From positions 3,534,001 to 3,598,000 of the forward strand of contig OW818680.1 in assembly GCA_942493055.1 (NCBI GenBank): a stretch of DNA of 64,000 nucleotides, in the 5' to 3' direction. The translations under genes were made by a program, and so were the position numbers. The notes beneath the pieces were generated by a model that was not told the origin of the DNA, made no database searches, and worked only from the letters and a program-made list of their open reading frames with translations. Source of the stretch: CAIZQW01 sp942493055 (GTDB lineage: Bacteria; Verrucomicrobiota; Kiritimatiellia; RFP12; UBA1067). Within the stretch, counting starts at the first letter, position 1. Every line of letters begins with the position of its first letter. Below are positions 32,079 to 40,671 of this stretch, piece after piece.

Positions 32079-33062
32079 ATGAACCAACCAACTTTATCCA
32101 GACGACTCTTTATCGGCGGCGCAGCGGCTGGCGTTGCTGCCTTTAAGGCGCAACAGCTCTTTGCCCAAAGCGCGCCGGCGTTCAAGACCCAGCTGCTCAA
32201 GGCGCTCATTGCGCCCAAGGCGGATGATGCCACGTGCGAGCGCATCGCGAAGGCCGGCTTCCCCGGCTTTGAGATCCAGCACAAGGATGCCTCGGTTGAA
32301 GCAGCGCGCGCAGGAAAAAAATGCGCGGAGCAGCACGGCTTGAAAATCCACTCGCTGATGTATGGCTGGGCGCAGTTCAACCATGCGAACGAGGGGGAGC
32401 GCCGCAAATCCATTGACGATGCGAAGCGCGCGCTGGAGATCACGGCGGAGTTCGGCGCGACGGCCATGCTGCTGGTGCCCTGTCGCATCGACGGCAAGAT
32501 GCCTGCGCCCTCACAATTCAACATCGCGTATGATCCCGTGACACTCAAGATGACGCGCGCTGCAGAAGGTCCGGAAGCCTTTGCGGAATACATCGAGAAG
32601 CAGAATATCGCTACGGAGCGCTCACGCGCTGCTGTAGAAGAGCTGATTCCGATTGCAGAGAAGCACAATGTGGTCATCGGACTTGAAAACGTCTGGAACA
32701 ACCTCTGGGTGAAACCGGACTTCGCGGCCGCGTTTGTGAAGTCATTCAAAAACAAGTGGGTTCGTCCCTACCTCGACTTGGGCAACCATGTGCGCTATGC
32801 GCCGACTGAAGCGTGGCTCCGCGCCTTCGGGCCTGACATCGTGCGGCTGCACATCAAAGATTTCAAGATCGACCGCGCAGCCAAAAACGAAGGGGGCTTC
32901 ATTCCCATCGGCAAGGGCAGCATCGACTGGGTCTCCGTGCGCAAGGTCATCGAAGAGATCGGCTACAGCGGCTGGGTGTCGATTGAAAGCGGCGGGTATT
33001 CAGACGCTGAACACAGCGCCATGATGGACCGCTTCTTCGCAGGAACGCCGATCCTGGGATAG
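32079..33062 (+). CDS. Tat-exported sugar phosphate isomerase/epimerase (xylose isomerase-like TIM barrel)
   Basis: Tat signal (SRRLFIGGAAAGVAAFKAQQ). The rest is an AP-endonuclease-2/xylose-isomerase-like barrel: GFPGFEIQHKDASVE, GATAMLLVPCRIDG, LIPIAEKHNVVIGLENVWNN with a metal-ligand Glu, YLDLGNHVRY with Asp/His ligands, VRLHIKDFKID, YSGWVSIESGGY with the last Glu. Members interconvert keto and aldo sugars or act on inositols. Gene order behind the Gfo/Idh gene is a frequent pair in polysaccharide-degrading PVC bacteria. The ribosome site is weak (GAAAG). A GTTCTAAAG tract follows 11 bp beyond the stop. Confidence 0.9.
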   Translation: MNQPTLSRRLFIGGAAAGVAAFKAQQLFAQSAPAFKTQLLKALIAPKADDATCERIAKAGFPGFEIQHKDASVEAARAGKKCAEQHGLKIHSLMYGWAQFNHANEGERRKSIDDAKRALEITAEFGATAMLLVPCRIDGKMPAPSQFNIAYDPVTLKMTRAAEGPEAFAEYIEKQNIATERSRAAVEELIPIAEKHNVVIGLENVWNNLWVKPDFAAAFVKSFKNKWVRPYLDLGNHVRYAPTEAWLRAFGPDIVRLHIKDFKIDRAAKNEGGFIPIGKGSIDWVSVRKVIEEIGYSGWVSIESGGYSDAEHSAMMDRFFAGTPILG

Positions 33063-33073
33063 GGGGAGGGAGA

Positions 33074-33261
33074 AGTTCTAAAGTTCGAGAGTGCTAAAGT
33101 TCTAAAGTTTTAAAACGCCAGTCAATCAGTCAATCTTGTCAATCAACTCAATCAGTCAACCTGTCACCCAGTCAACCTGTCAAAAAACACAGCTAACTTA
33201 CGCACTCGCGCACTTCTCACAACTTTAGAACTCTCGAACTTTAGCACTTTAGAACTTCTCC
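33074..33261. repeat. Intergenic module: inverted word-repeat tracts
   Basis: GTTCTAAAG words (33074-33112), GTCAATCAGTCAA words (33112-33190) and CTTTAGAAC words in opposite sense (33220-33261). The same order as at 30.42-30.63 kb but without the 30-bp element, which makes it a useful empty-site comparison. Confidence 0.85.
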
Positions 33262-33308
33262 CATACCCTCTCTTGCTTCGTCTCGCCAAGCTTGGTATAG
33301 TAGCCCCC

Positions 33309-34835
33309 ATGGAAAATAATATTTTGTTCGGGGGATTTGTCGCGCTTGCTTTGTTCATGGGGCAGGCTGTTCATGGGGAGAGCAGCACTTCAACGCTCTG
33401 GGGTCTGCGCGGGGAGCGCTGGACGCCCAAAAGCAATCTGCCCTATTGCGCGCTTGCAGGATATGGCATGGGCCGGATCGCGATCCCGGCACTGCCCGTC
33501 ACGGCCAATGTCAAAGACTTTGGGGCGAAGGGTGATGGGACGACCGATGACTCCGCGGCCTTCAACAAGGCGATCGCTGCGACAGCGTATGGTGCTATCC
33601 TGATTCCTGAAGGGCGTTATGTCATCACCAACTTTGTGACGATCAACAAGCCCAACATCGTCCTGCGCGGAAAGGCTGAGAAGAGCGTCCTCTATTTCCC
33701 TGTTCCGCTGGATTCCGTCAAGCCCAACTGGGGCGCGACCACCACCGGGCAGCGTACCAGCAACTACTCCTGGGGCGGCGGCTTTTTCCAGATCAGCGGG
33801 CGCAACACATCGGCCAAGGGCGTGCCGGTTGTCGCGCCTGCTCAACGGGGCGACACGGCGATTAAATTAAAAGCAGGGGGATCCCTGGCCACGGGAGACT
33901 GGGTTGAAGTTCAGGCCAAGGACGACGACGAGAAGAGCTTATTGAACTGGGTCTACAATGGAACGCCCGGCAACCTCACGCAAATCAAATCTTTGACAGC
34001 GCGTCAGCCGGCGCGGATCCTGGCCATGACCAATCATCAGGAGGGCGTCTGGCTCAAGCTTGACCGACCCTTGCGCTTCGATCTTGCAGCGACGTGGTCT
34101 CCGACCGTCACGCCCTTCGCGCCCTCGGTCACCAACTCAGGCTTTGAGAATATGCGCTTTGAGTTTCCGGCAGTCCAATGGAGGGGCGAGTTCTCTGAAC
34201 TGGGCTACAACGCGATCGCGATGAGCGGCGCCTTCAATTGCTGGGTCCGTGATGTGCAGCTGCACAATGCGGAAGGCGGGCTGTTTATCGGCGGGTATCA
34301 CAACACGATCACGAATGTCGTCTTTACGCACGACAAGCCGATGTTTGCCAAGAACAAATACCTGACCACCAAGGGGTGCCAGGGACATCACGGCATCTCA
34401 ATCGGCGGCGGGGACAATCTGATCACGGGCTTCGACTTCCGCATGAGTTATGTGCATGACATGACCGTGTCGGTCGGCTCCTCTGGCAATGTCTTTGAGG
34501 CCGGGCGCGGCGATGACATCGCGTTTGATCACCACAAGCGGGCGCCCTTTGCGAACGTTTTCACCGACATCGACTGCGGCGAAGGGAACCGTATTTGGCG
34601 GTGTGGCGGTGGCGCGAATTTAGGACTGCATAGCGCGGGCTGGGAAACGTTCTGGAATTTGCGCGGGATCAAGGCGATGCCGCCTCCCCCGAAAAACTGG
34701 GGACCCTCCACGCTCAACATTATCGGTGTCACGCAGACGCCGTCAGAGGCCTACCATGTTGAGATTGTGAAGCCCGGACAGACTTTGTATCCGTCCAACA
34801 TCTACCGCGCTCAGAAAGCGCTTTTCAATAAATAA
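33309..34835 (+). CDS. Secreted pectate-lyase-superfamily (beta-helix) protein
   Basis: Start chosen at MENNILFGGFVALALFMGQA, which begins a signal peptide; an earlier in-frame start adds only 12 residues. Near residue 65 the polysaccharide-lyase/GH55-type entry motif VKDFGAKGDGTTDDSAAF is perfect, followed by IAATAYGAILIPEGRYVITN. The remainder has parallel beta-helix character: NAEGGLFIGGYHNTITNV, GISIGGGDNLITGFDFRMSY. The fold fits pectate lyase 3, glucanase or polygalacturonase activities, and the exact chemistry cannot be read. The ribosome site is poor. It is downstream of the two Tat-exported sugar enzymes, suggesting a degradation module. Confidence 0.85.
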   Translation: MENNILFGGFVALALFMGQAVHGESSTSTLWGLRGERWTPKSNLPYCALAGYGMGRIAIPALPVTANVKDFGAKGDGTTDDSAAFNKAIAATAYGAILIPEGRYVITNFVTINKPNIVLRGKAEKSVLYFPVPLDSVKPNWGATTTGQRTSNYSWGGGFFQISGRNTSAKGVPVVAPAQRGDTAIKLKAGGSLATGDWVEVQAKDDDEKSLLNWVYNGTPGNLTQIKSLTARQPARILAMTNHQEGVWLKLDRPLRFDLAATWSPTVTPFAPSVTNSGFENMRFEFPAVQWRGEFSELGYNAIAMSGAFNCWVRDVQLHNAEGGLFIGGYHNTITNVVFTHDKPMFAKNKYLTTKGCQGHHGISIGGGDNLITGFDFRMSYVHDMTVSVGSSGNVFEAGRGDDIAFDHHKRAPFANVFTDIDCGEGNRIWRCGGGANLGLHSAGWETFWNLRGIKAMPPPPKNWGPSTLNIIGVTQTPSEAYHVEIVKPGQTLYPSNIYRAQKALFNK

Positions 34836-35035
34836 TCGGGCTCCCCACATTTCTTAAATTAAGAGTTAAGCGTTTATTTATTTGTCTTACGCTAGATAAA
34901 GCACGGCAGAACGGACAAATGCCCAGATAAAACGGGCTTAATTTTGTCGGATAGCACGTCAAGCGCGGACAGCTCGGGGAGCACGAAAAACTCACGAACT
35001 CACGCACTAATGAACTAACGAACTTCTCTCAACTC
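34836..35035. other. Intergenic: word repeats
   Basis: TTCTTAAATTAAGAGTTAAG (a phrase also near 17870), CGGATAG/CGCGGACAGC words (34946-34985), and reverse TTAGT-type words (ACGCACTAATGAACTAACG, 34990-35025). No gene. Confidence 0.7.
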
Positions 35036-35287
35036 TCACGGCATCTCTTGCGCTTGGCGGGCATTTTTCAGCCGTTCTGTCTGCTCGGTCACCAGCGCTT
35101 TACGCGCTTCGATGACATTCCGGTTGCGCTCGCTCACGGTTGAGGAGGTCTCCTTGACGGTACGCAAGAAATACCAGAGCACGATGACAATCACAGCGAT
35201 TGCTAGGCCTGCGAAAACGATGTTTGTGAGCGTGACAGCTCCTTTAACGGCTTGCCGCACAGGTTCTTTTTCTGGGTTGATATTCAT
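35036..35287 (-). CDS. Small membrane protein (83 aa)
   Basis: One transmembrane segment (LTNIVFAGLAIAVIVIVLWY) after a ~20-residue cytoplasmic-like N-terminus, then a charged helical tail (TVSERNRNVIEARKALVTEQ, TERLKNARQAQ) that may form a coiled coil. Not recognised. A weak GAAAGG ribosome site precedes the start. It is on the opposite strand to the pectate-lyase-like gene and collinear with the URO-D family gene upstream, with a repeat-filled gap between them. Confidence 0.6.
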   Translation of the reverse strand: MNINPEKEPVRQAVKGAVTLTNIVFAGLAIAVIVIVLWYFLRTVKETSSTVSERNRNVIEARKALVTEQTERLKNARQAQEMP

Positions 35288-35406
35288 ACGCGCACCTTTC
35301 CGCCTAACCGCTCATTCGATTAAATCGATGAACTCAGGAAAGTGTAGCCGATTCCCTTAGAAAAGGCAAATGGGGAAAGGTGAAAGGGACAAACGCGAAT
35401 ACGCGA

Positions 35407-35453
35407 AAGAGATCGGAAAGCGCGGATAGCCCGGGTAGTTCGGAAAGCACGGA
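35407..35453. repeat. CGGAAAGCGCGGATAG word-repeat tract
   Basis: On the minus strand the tract begins within a few bases of the stop of the URO-D family gene. Confidence 0.75.
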
Positions 35454-35455
35454 GT

Positions 35456-36466
35456 TCATCGCGCGCGCGCTTTCTTCGCCTCGTCGATGAAGGCGAGGAT
35501 GTTTGGGAGGGGCACGTCATCCTCAACAGCGTGAGAAGGAGCGAAGATGTAGCTGCCGTTCCGGCCCTCTTCAAGCAGTCGTTGGCTCTCTTTCCGGACC
35601 TCTTCTTCTGTGCCATAAGGTAACGTGTGTTGCGTGGAGAGTCCGCCATGAAAGGCCAGACGCCCTCTGTACTGCTTGAGCAGGGCGCTGGTGTCCATGA
35701 CTTCGGGCTGGAAGGGGTTGAAGCATTGGAGGCCGCAGTCAATCAAGTCATCGAAGAGTTCATCCACGTCGCCGCAGGAGTGTATCATCTGGAACTTGTC
35801 TGCTGAGCGCACGGCGCCGTACATGCGTTTCAATTGCGGCTTGATGAAGTCGTCCCAGAAGGGTTTGCCCATGATGAGGCCGTGTTGCTGTCCCCAATCA
35901 TCGCCAAAGTAGACGGCATCGATATCGTAGGTCACAGCTTTTCGGACCATGGCAATGTTATAATCCGCAATGGTCGTGAAGAGGTCATGGACGAATTCCG
36001 GGTTGTCGATAAAGTCGAGCAGGAGATTTTCCATGCCACGCAGGGTCCAGGCGCGCTCGAAGAGGGAAAAGCCAATGTAGAAGACGCGGAAGCGGTCGGG
36101 ATATTTTCCGATCCGAGCCGGAATGTCTTTGAAGAAGCGGCCGTCCTGCGGATTCGGGAAGGTGTAGCCCTTGAGCGTCGGCTCGGGCAGCACCGGCGTT
36201 TCGACAACGCCGATGTCCTTGTCTACACTGCGGTCCCAGATGACGCCGAACGCGTCTTTGACGCGGTCATTCCCCATATCATCAAAGAAGCCGATGGCTG
36301 AGCCCAGTTCGAGAATATGGTTGTCTATTGCAGCTTCGGCGGCATCCGCGCTTCCGAAATGATGACAGAGCATCTCCCAGGGTTCTTGTGTAAACTGGTA
36401 GTGCCAGGGCACATAAGCCGGAACCTTGCCTGAAAAAACATCCCGCATGACATCCCGTTTATTCAT
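35456..36466 (-). CDS. Uroporphyrinogen decarboxylase (URO-D) family protein
   Basis: A 336-residue barrel of the URO-D/corrinoid methyltransferase superfamily, not the haem-pathway HemE: it lacks the HemE N-terminal RPPxWxMRQAGR motif. Visible features: PWHYQFTQEPWEMLCHHFGS, DAVYFGDDWGQQHGLIMG, then FQMIHSCGDVDELFDDLIDC, where the HSCG group is typical of zinc-dependent methyltransferase relatives, and CFNPFQPEVMDTSALLKQY. Many such genes sit beside sugar catabolism genes in PVC bacteria, and their substrates are unknown. The start has no good ribosome site. A conserved role in demethylating methoxylated compounds is possible but is an inference only. Confidence 0.85.
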   Translation of the reverse strand: MNKRDVMRDVFSGKVPAYVPWHYQFTQEPWEMLCHHFGSADAAEAAIDNHILELGSAIGFFDDMGNDRVKDAFGVIWDRSVDKDIGVVETPVLPEPTLKGYTFPNPQDGRFFKDIPARIGKYPDRFRVFYIGFSLFERAWTLRGMENLLLDFIDNPEFVHDLFTTIADYNIAMVRKAVTYDIDAVYFGDDWGQQHGLIMGKPFWDDFIKPQLKRMYGAVRSADKFQMIHSCGDVDELFDDLIDCGLQCFNPFQPEVMDTSALLKQYRGRLAFHGGLSTQHTLPYGTEEEVRKESQRLLEEGRNGSYIFAPSHAVEDDVPLPNILAFIDEAKKARAR

Positions 36467-36519
36467 AGTATTATTCTCGTATTAAACGTGCATGAGCATA
36501 ACACCTTGAGAAAGGGAAG

Positions 36520-36640
36520 GCCACTATTTATTAGAGACGGCGACGGAGCGGAACGCCTTCGCGTTCCGGCCGGCGCGGGAAGCCGCGCCGCTCCGGGACT
36601 GTCAAGCCGGCGCGGGAAGCCGCGCCGATCTGTATGTCGC
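36520..36640. repeat. Short GC palindromes in a divergent intergenic region
   Basis: GGAACGCCTTCGCGTTCC and two copies of GGCGCGGGAAGCCGCGCC. They lie between the URO-D gene and the M20 peptidase gene. Each is a perfect or near-perfect hairpin. Confidence 0.65.
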
Positions 36641-36740
36641 CGTGTATAGAAACGGATGCGCTGGCGCGCGTGGGGCGTTTTCCTATGGACGCATAGCTGC
36701 GCTTGCATATCGCGAGGGTCATTTGCTATACTGCTTCACC

Positions 36741-38114
36741 ATGAATAAACAATTTGCCCAAGAGTATTTTGAGAAAAACCGTCCAGCCATCATGGAGGAG
36801 TGGTTCGATTTTTTACGGATCCCGACCGTCGGTACGGATCCGAAACGGCTCAGTGATTGCGCGCGCGGTGCAGCCTGGCTGAAGCTCTTTCTGAGGCCGC
36901 TCGGCTTTGATGTGGAGATTTTATTGCCTTCTGCAGGTCGTCCCGTACCGGTCCTCTTTGCCGAACGTCTGGGTGAGAAGAGTGATATGAACGTGCTCTT
37001 CTACGGACATTACGATGTGCAGCCTGAAGATCCGCTGAATGAGTGGAAGACCCCTCCCTTTGAGCCGACGCTGATTGATGGCCGCGTGTATGCGCGTGGC
37101 GCCCAGGACAACAAGGGGCAGCTCTTTGGATTTCTCCACGGGGTGAAGGCGCTGATCGAAGCAGGCAAGCCTCTCCCGACGCTGAAAGTGCTTATTGAGG
37201 GACAAGAGGAGAGCGGCAGCGAGGCGCTCTCGCTGCTTGCGCCTGAAATGGCAGCGCGCATCCGCGCGGATGTCATGATGGTCTGCGACACGTCGAGCGG
37301 GCCGGACAAGCAGCCCTCCATTGTTGCGGGTCTTCGTGGCGTGCAGCATTTTACAGTCACGCTGACAGGGCCTGACCACGATTTGCACTCCGGCGTTCAT
37401 GGAGGCGTGGCGCCCAATCCTGCCCAAGGCATGGCGCGCCTGCTCGCCTCGCTGCACAATCCTGATGGCTCCATCGCGGTGGCAGGATTCAACGACCGGA
37501 TCTCTCCACCCAGCGATGAAGAGCACGACCATGCCATGAAAGGCGCTATCTCCGATGAGCAATATGAGAAGGAGGTCGGGTGTCCGCCTGCTGGCGGTCA
37601 AGAGAACATGGATATGGTGATGCGGGGCAGTTTCATGCCGACCATTGAGATCAACGGCATCCACACAGGCTATGGCGGGCCGGGCTCGAAGACGGTCATC
37701 CCCGCGTCAGCGCTGGCCAAGATCAGCATGCGCCTGGTTCCTGGACAGGTGCCTGCTGAGACGTATGCCGCGGTGCAGAAGCATCTGGAGTCCCATTGCC
37801 CGCGTGGCATGAAGGTCGTCTTATCCGAAGCCTGCAGAGGCGCGCCTGGGTTCCGCCTCCCCCTCAAGTCCCCCATCTTCCGTCTCGCGTCGGATGTGTT
37901 GGGGCAGATGGATCCGCGCGGGGCGCTTTTCCGCTGGGAGGGGGCCTCGATCCCGATCGTGGCCACGCTGCAAGCCATTTCCGGCGCTGCGCCTTTGCTG
38001 GTGGGCTTCGGACGTGAGGAGGACAAGATTCATTGTCCGAACGAATCCTTCGGCGTCGATCAGTTGGTGGAGTGCATGACCTGGTCATCCATGATGGTAC
38101 ACGCGCTGAGTTAA
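36741..38114 (+). CDS. M20 family dipeptidase / metallopeptidase
   Basis: Start chosen at MNKQFAQEYFEKNRPAIMEE; earlier in-frame codons translate palindromic repeats. Metal ligands and catalytic residues of the M20 family are present: YGHYDVQPED (His, Asp), ARGAQDNKGQLFGFLHGVKA (bridging Asp), IEGQEESGSEALS (catalytic and ligand Glu), VCDTSSGPDKQPSI, and DKIHCPNESFGVDQL (C-terminal His). The dimerisation region HDLHSGVHGGVAPNPA is the usual form. The enzyme should hydrolyse dipeptides or acyl-amino acids with two zinc ions in the cytoplasm (no signal peptide). The length of ~457 is normal. A small membrane-protein gene follows 18 bp downstream. Confidence 0.92.
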   Translation: MNKQFAQEYFEKNRPAIMEEWFDFLRIPTVGTDPKRLSDCARGAAWLKLFLRPLGFDVEILLPSAGRPVPVLFAERLGEKSDMNVLFYGHYDVQPEDPLNEWKTPPFEPTLIDGRVYARGAQDNKGQLFGFLHGVKALIEAGKPLPTLKVLIEGQEESGSEALSLLAPEMAARIRADVMMVCDTSSGPDKQPSIVAGLRGVQHFTVTLTGPDHDLHSGVHGGVAPNPAQGMARLLASLHNPDGSIAVAGFNDRISPPSDEEHDHAMKGAISDEQYEKEVGCPPAGGQENMDMVMRGSFMPTIEINGIHTGYGGPGSKTVIPASALAKISMRLVPGQVPAETYAAVQKHLESHCPRGMKVVLSEACRGAPGFRLPLKSPIFRLASDVLGQMDPRGALFRWEGASIPIVATLQAISGAAPLLVGFGREEDKIHCPNESFGVDQLVECMTWSSMMVHALS

Positions 38115-38132
38115 AGAGGCTGAGGAGAATCC

Positions 38133-38843
38133 ATGGTCACTGCAAAGATCAATCGTGAGTATGCGTTGCGTATCGGGGGTGTTGGCTTGATGATGCTCGG
38201 CATTTGCGCCTGGTCCATCTACGATGGGACAACGGCGTGGCCGAACAAGAACAAAGGGATGGAGGCTGCGCGTCCGGCGTTGCTGGCAACCAATCTCACG
38301 GTGACGGCCTGGATGGAGCGAGCGGAAGACGGGAAGAGCGAGCTTGAGCGCGTATTTGCGGTTCACGGATACGAGGTGCCCTCAAAGCTGACGCGCAAAC
38401 TGGGGGAGCTGAAATTGCCTGACCGTCTGGCGAACGACACAGCCTCCCGGGAGATGCAGGCCAAGCAGATGCAGTCTCTTTTTGAAAAGCCCGTCTACTC
38501 GGAGAAGGATATCGGAACGCAATGGGTGCAGGCAGGGATCACCCTCTTCTTTGCGCTGCTGGCCTTCGGAGTGGTCGGCATGAAAGCGACCCAGAAATTT
38601 TGCGCGGACGAAAAGGGTTTGAGCGGCACGGGCATAGGTCCACGGCCAATCGCATACGCGGATATCCAGTCCATCGACTGGTCGAAGTGGAACGACAAGG
38701 GGATCGTGCGCTTAACCTGTGCCGACAGGTCAGTCATTATGCTGGATGGCTGGCACTTCGCGGGCATCACGCAGATTGTCGAAGAAATCAAGAAGAAGCG
38801 GCCAGAGCTGGCCGAGGATAGTTCTAAAGTTCTAAAATGCTAA
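38133..38843 (+). CDS. Membrane protein of unknown function, stop codon within a repeat
   Basis: Two hydrophobic segments (IGGVGLMMLGICAWSIYDGT near residue 20; VQAGITLFFALLAFGVVGMK near 135) separate a ~100-residue external loop. A C-terminal cytoplasmic part follows (PIAYADIQSIDWSKWNDKGI, RLTCADRSVIMLDGWHFAGI) that resembles a PH-like bacterial domain. Good ribosome site GAGGAG. The last residues (SSKVLKC) are encoded by GTTCTAAAG words and the TAA is inside the repeat, so the original 3' end has been replaced or extended. Not otherwise recognised. Confidence 0.7.
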   Translation: MVTAKINREYALRIGGVGLMMLGICAWSIYDGTTAWPNKNKGMEAARPALLATNLTVTAWMERAEDGKSELERVFAVHGYEVPSKLTRKLGELKLPDRLANDTASREMQAKQMQSLFEKPVYSEKDIGTQWVQAGITLFFALLAFGVVGMKATQKFCADEKGLSGTGIGPRPIAYADIQSIDWSKWNDKGIVRLTCADRSVIMLDGWHFAGITQIVEEIKKKRPELAEDSSKVLKC

Positions 38844-39051
38844 AGTTCTAAAGTGCGGAAGTGAAACTTGGAACTGGAAACTTGAAACTTGGTTTCGCCA
38901 AAGCGGTGTCGCGCGGAATACCGCTCCTGCCTCGCCATAGCACCGCAGGTGCGACGGCGGGTGCCACCGCACTCCAAAGCTATCGCCGCCACCAGTTCCC
39001 AGCGGCGCTCCCTCACACTTTAGAACTCTCGAACTTTAGCACTTTAGAACT
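38820..39051. repeat. Intergenic module: inverted word repeats around a palindrome half-copy
   Basis: GTTCTAAAG words (38820-38856) and CTTTAGAAC words (39018-39051) enclose 38900-38987. This shares AAAGCGGTGTCGC, CGGAATACCGCT and GCCACCGCACTCCAAAGC with the 17.96-18.08 kb palindrome. It is interrupted between CCGCT and TGCCACC by about 36 bp that look like an expanded miniature element (CCTGCCTCGCC...GACGGCGGG). Confidence 0.8.
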
Positions 39052-39052
39052 G

Positions 39053-40267
39053 TCATTGACAAACGTCAATGACGCGATAGACCTTGTCATGGGTGCGCAC
39101 GCGATCGGCGCAGGGGAAGGTGATCCATGTTCCGCGCTCGGCGCGTGTACAGACTTCGCTGTCGCGTCGTAAATCAGTGACAACCAAATCAACCACGCCG
39201 GTCGTCTCGCCGTGAATGGAGAGGGTGTCTCCCACGGCAATGGCCTGATCGTGAATCAGAATCTGCGCGACTTTCGCGTGTGAATAATAATTGAGTACAT
39301 GGCCCACATACAATTTTTTGGTCGTGGCCTGATTGGCATCGGTGTTTGTAAATTGCTGTGCGCCGGGACGTCCATGAAAAAGTCCGACGCTGAATTCGCG
39401 GTGATAGACCTTGGCGCAGTCCGCCATGAGTTCTTCTGCGAGCGCCGCGCTAAAGCTTCCGTCCTCAACGGCCTGGATGGCGCGGCGATAGGCGGTGACC
39501 ACGGTCTTCACGTACTCGGGATTGCGCGCGCGCCCCTCGATCTTGAACGACGCAATGCCAGCGGCCATCAATTTATCCATGAAGGGGAGCGAGCAGAGGT
39601 CACGCGCCGAAAGCACCGTGTGGGGCTGGACAATGAACTCCGCATCGGCATTCTCCCCTTCTCGGATCTCTTTGATCAGAAATTCGCGGCGGCAGGGCTG
39701 ATGGCACTCGCCGCGGCTGCTGGAGCACCCGTAGGCCTCATGTGACAGCAGGCAGCGGCCTGCGACAGCCACACAGATCGCCCCGTGCACAAAGGTTTCA
39801 ATCTCAATCCCGCTTTTTGCGATGGCCGCGACTTCCTCCAGCGCACATTCGCGCGCCATGACAATACGCGCCGCTCCCTGGTCGACCAAGAAACGGGCGG
39901 CCACGGAATTGGAACAGGACATCTGCGTGGAGATATGGAAGGGGATGCCGAGCTGCTGACAGGCTTTGATGGTAGCCCAGTCCGCCACGATCGCGGCATC
40001 GATAAAGGGCTTGGCGCGGCGCAAGGTCTCCTCCATCTCCGGAAGCTCCTGCTCATAGAGGATGCTGTTCAAGGTGAGGTAGAGCTTGACTCCGCGTGCG
40101 CGGCAGCGGGCCGAGGCCTCCGGCAGGGTTTCCAGCGTGAAATTACGGGTTGCCAGTTGTCGCATGTTCAGCGACTGCAAGCCCAGATACACAGCCTGGG
40201 CGCCTGCATCCAGTGCGGCCTGTAAGCAGGTCATATCGCCTGCGGGTGCGAGCAGTTCAACGCTCAT
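39053..40267 (-). CDS. U32 family protein (TrhP/RlhA-like)
   Basis: The U32 family incorporates members that hydroxylate tRNA or rRNA via prephenate-dependent chemistry and were long called peptidases. Signature region present: LAPAGDMTCLQAALDAGAQA at the start, VYLGLQSLNMRQLATRNF, and the cysteine cluster EIETFVHGAICVAVAGRCLL with CSSSRGECHQPCRREF, which holds an Fe-S cluster in characterised members. ASFKIEGRARNPEYVKTVVT is conserved. The C-terminal region (HVLNYYSHAKVAQI, ADRVRTHDKVYRVID) is the extra barrel of the YegQ/TrhP type. The start overlaps the stop of an upstream lipoprotein gene (ATGA), so translation is coupled. Confidence 0.88.
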   Translation of the reverse strand: MSVELLAPAGDMTCLQAALDAGAQAVYLGLQSLNMRQLATRNFTLETLPEASARCRARGVKLYLTLNSILYEQELPEMEETLRRAKPFIDAAIVADWATIKACQQLGIPFHISTQMSCSNSVAARFLVDQGAARIVMARECALEEVAAIAKSGIEIETFVHGAICVAVAGRCLLSHEAYGCSSSRGECHQPCRREFLIKEIREGENADAEFIVQPHTVLSARDLCSLPFMDKLMAAGIASFKIEGRARNPEYVKTVVTAYRRAIQAVEDGSFSAALAEELMADCAKVYHREFSVGLFHGRPGAQQFTNTDANQATTKKLYVGHVLNYYSHAKVAQILIHDQAIAVGDTLSIHGETTGVVDLVVTDLRRDSEVCTRAERGTWITFPCADRVRTHDKVYRVIDVCQ

Positions 40268-40659
40268 TCGGTAATGACCGCCCCGGTAAAGAGCTCCTTC
40301 TTCCAGACGAGCCAGAACGAGAAGGAGCCTGTCCAGTCTTCATAGACGCGCACATGCGAAACCTTGCGTCCGCCCACTTTATGTGCGGTCTTCGAGAGCA
40401 TCGTCATGTTATTCTGCGCGGTCACGGTATCGCTAAAAAGGTTGCAGACCAGCGAATTGGGGTATCGCGGTTCGCCGGTTATCAGCGGGATGTACCCGAA
40501 GAGGTAGTAGCCGTAATTCTCAATGGCAACCGTTGCGATAGGCTTTGCACCGCCGTCTACGCGCAAGCCTTCAAAGTTTCGGGCCAGCTTGATGGTGGCA
40601 CAGCCAGAGAGGCAGACGCCTAACGCGAGGATCCATACGCTGTTCAGAATAGTCTTCAT
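40264..40659 (-). CDS. Lipoprotein with NYGYYLF motif (131 aa)
   Basis: Lipobox CLSGC. It shares with the gene upstream the core IENYGYYLFGYIPLITGEPR, a region that resembles VSNYGYYLFNVLPIFCGNTT, plus similar spacing to the C-terminus, so the two are tandem paralogues. An AAGGA ribosome site is present. The stop overlaps the start of the U32 gene. The family is unknown to me; small outer-membrane-type lipoproteins with this motif may be structural. Confidence 0.75.
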   Translation of the reverse strand: MKTILNSVWILALGVCLSGCATIKLARNFEGLRVDGGAKPIATVAIENYGYYLFGYIPLITGEPRYPNSLVCNLFSDTVTAQNNMTMLSKTAHKVGGRKVSHVRVYEDWTGSFSFWLVWKKELFTGAVITE

Positions 40660-40671
40660 GCTGTATATTCC

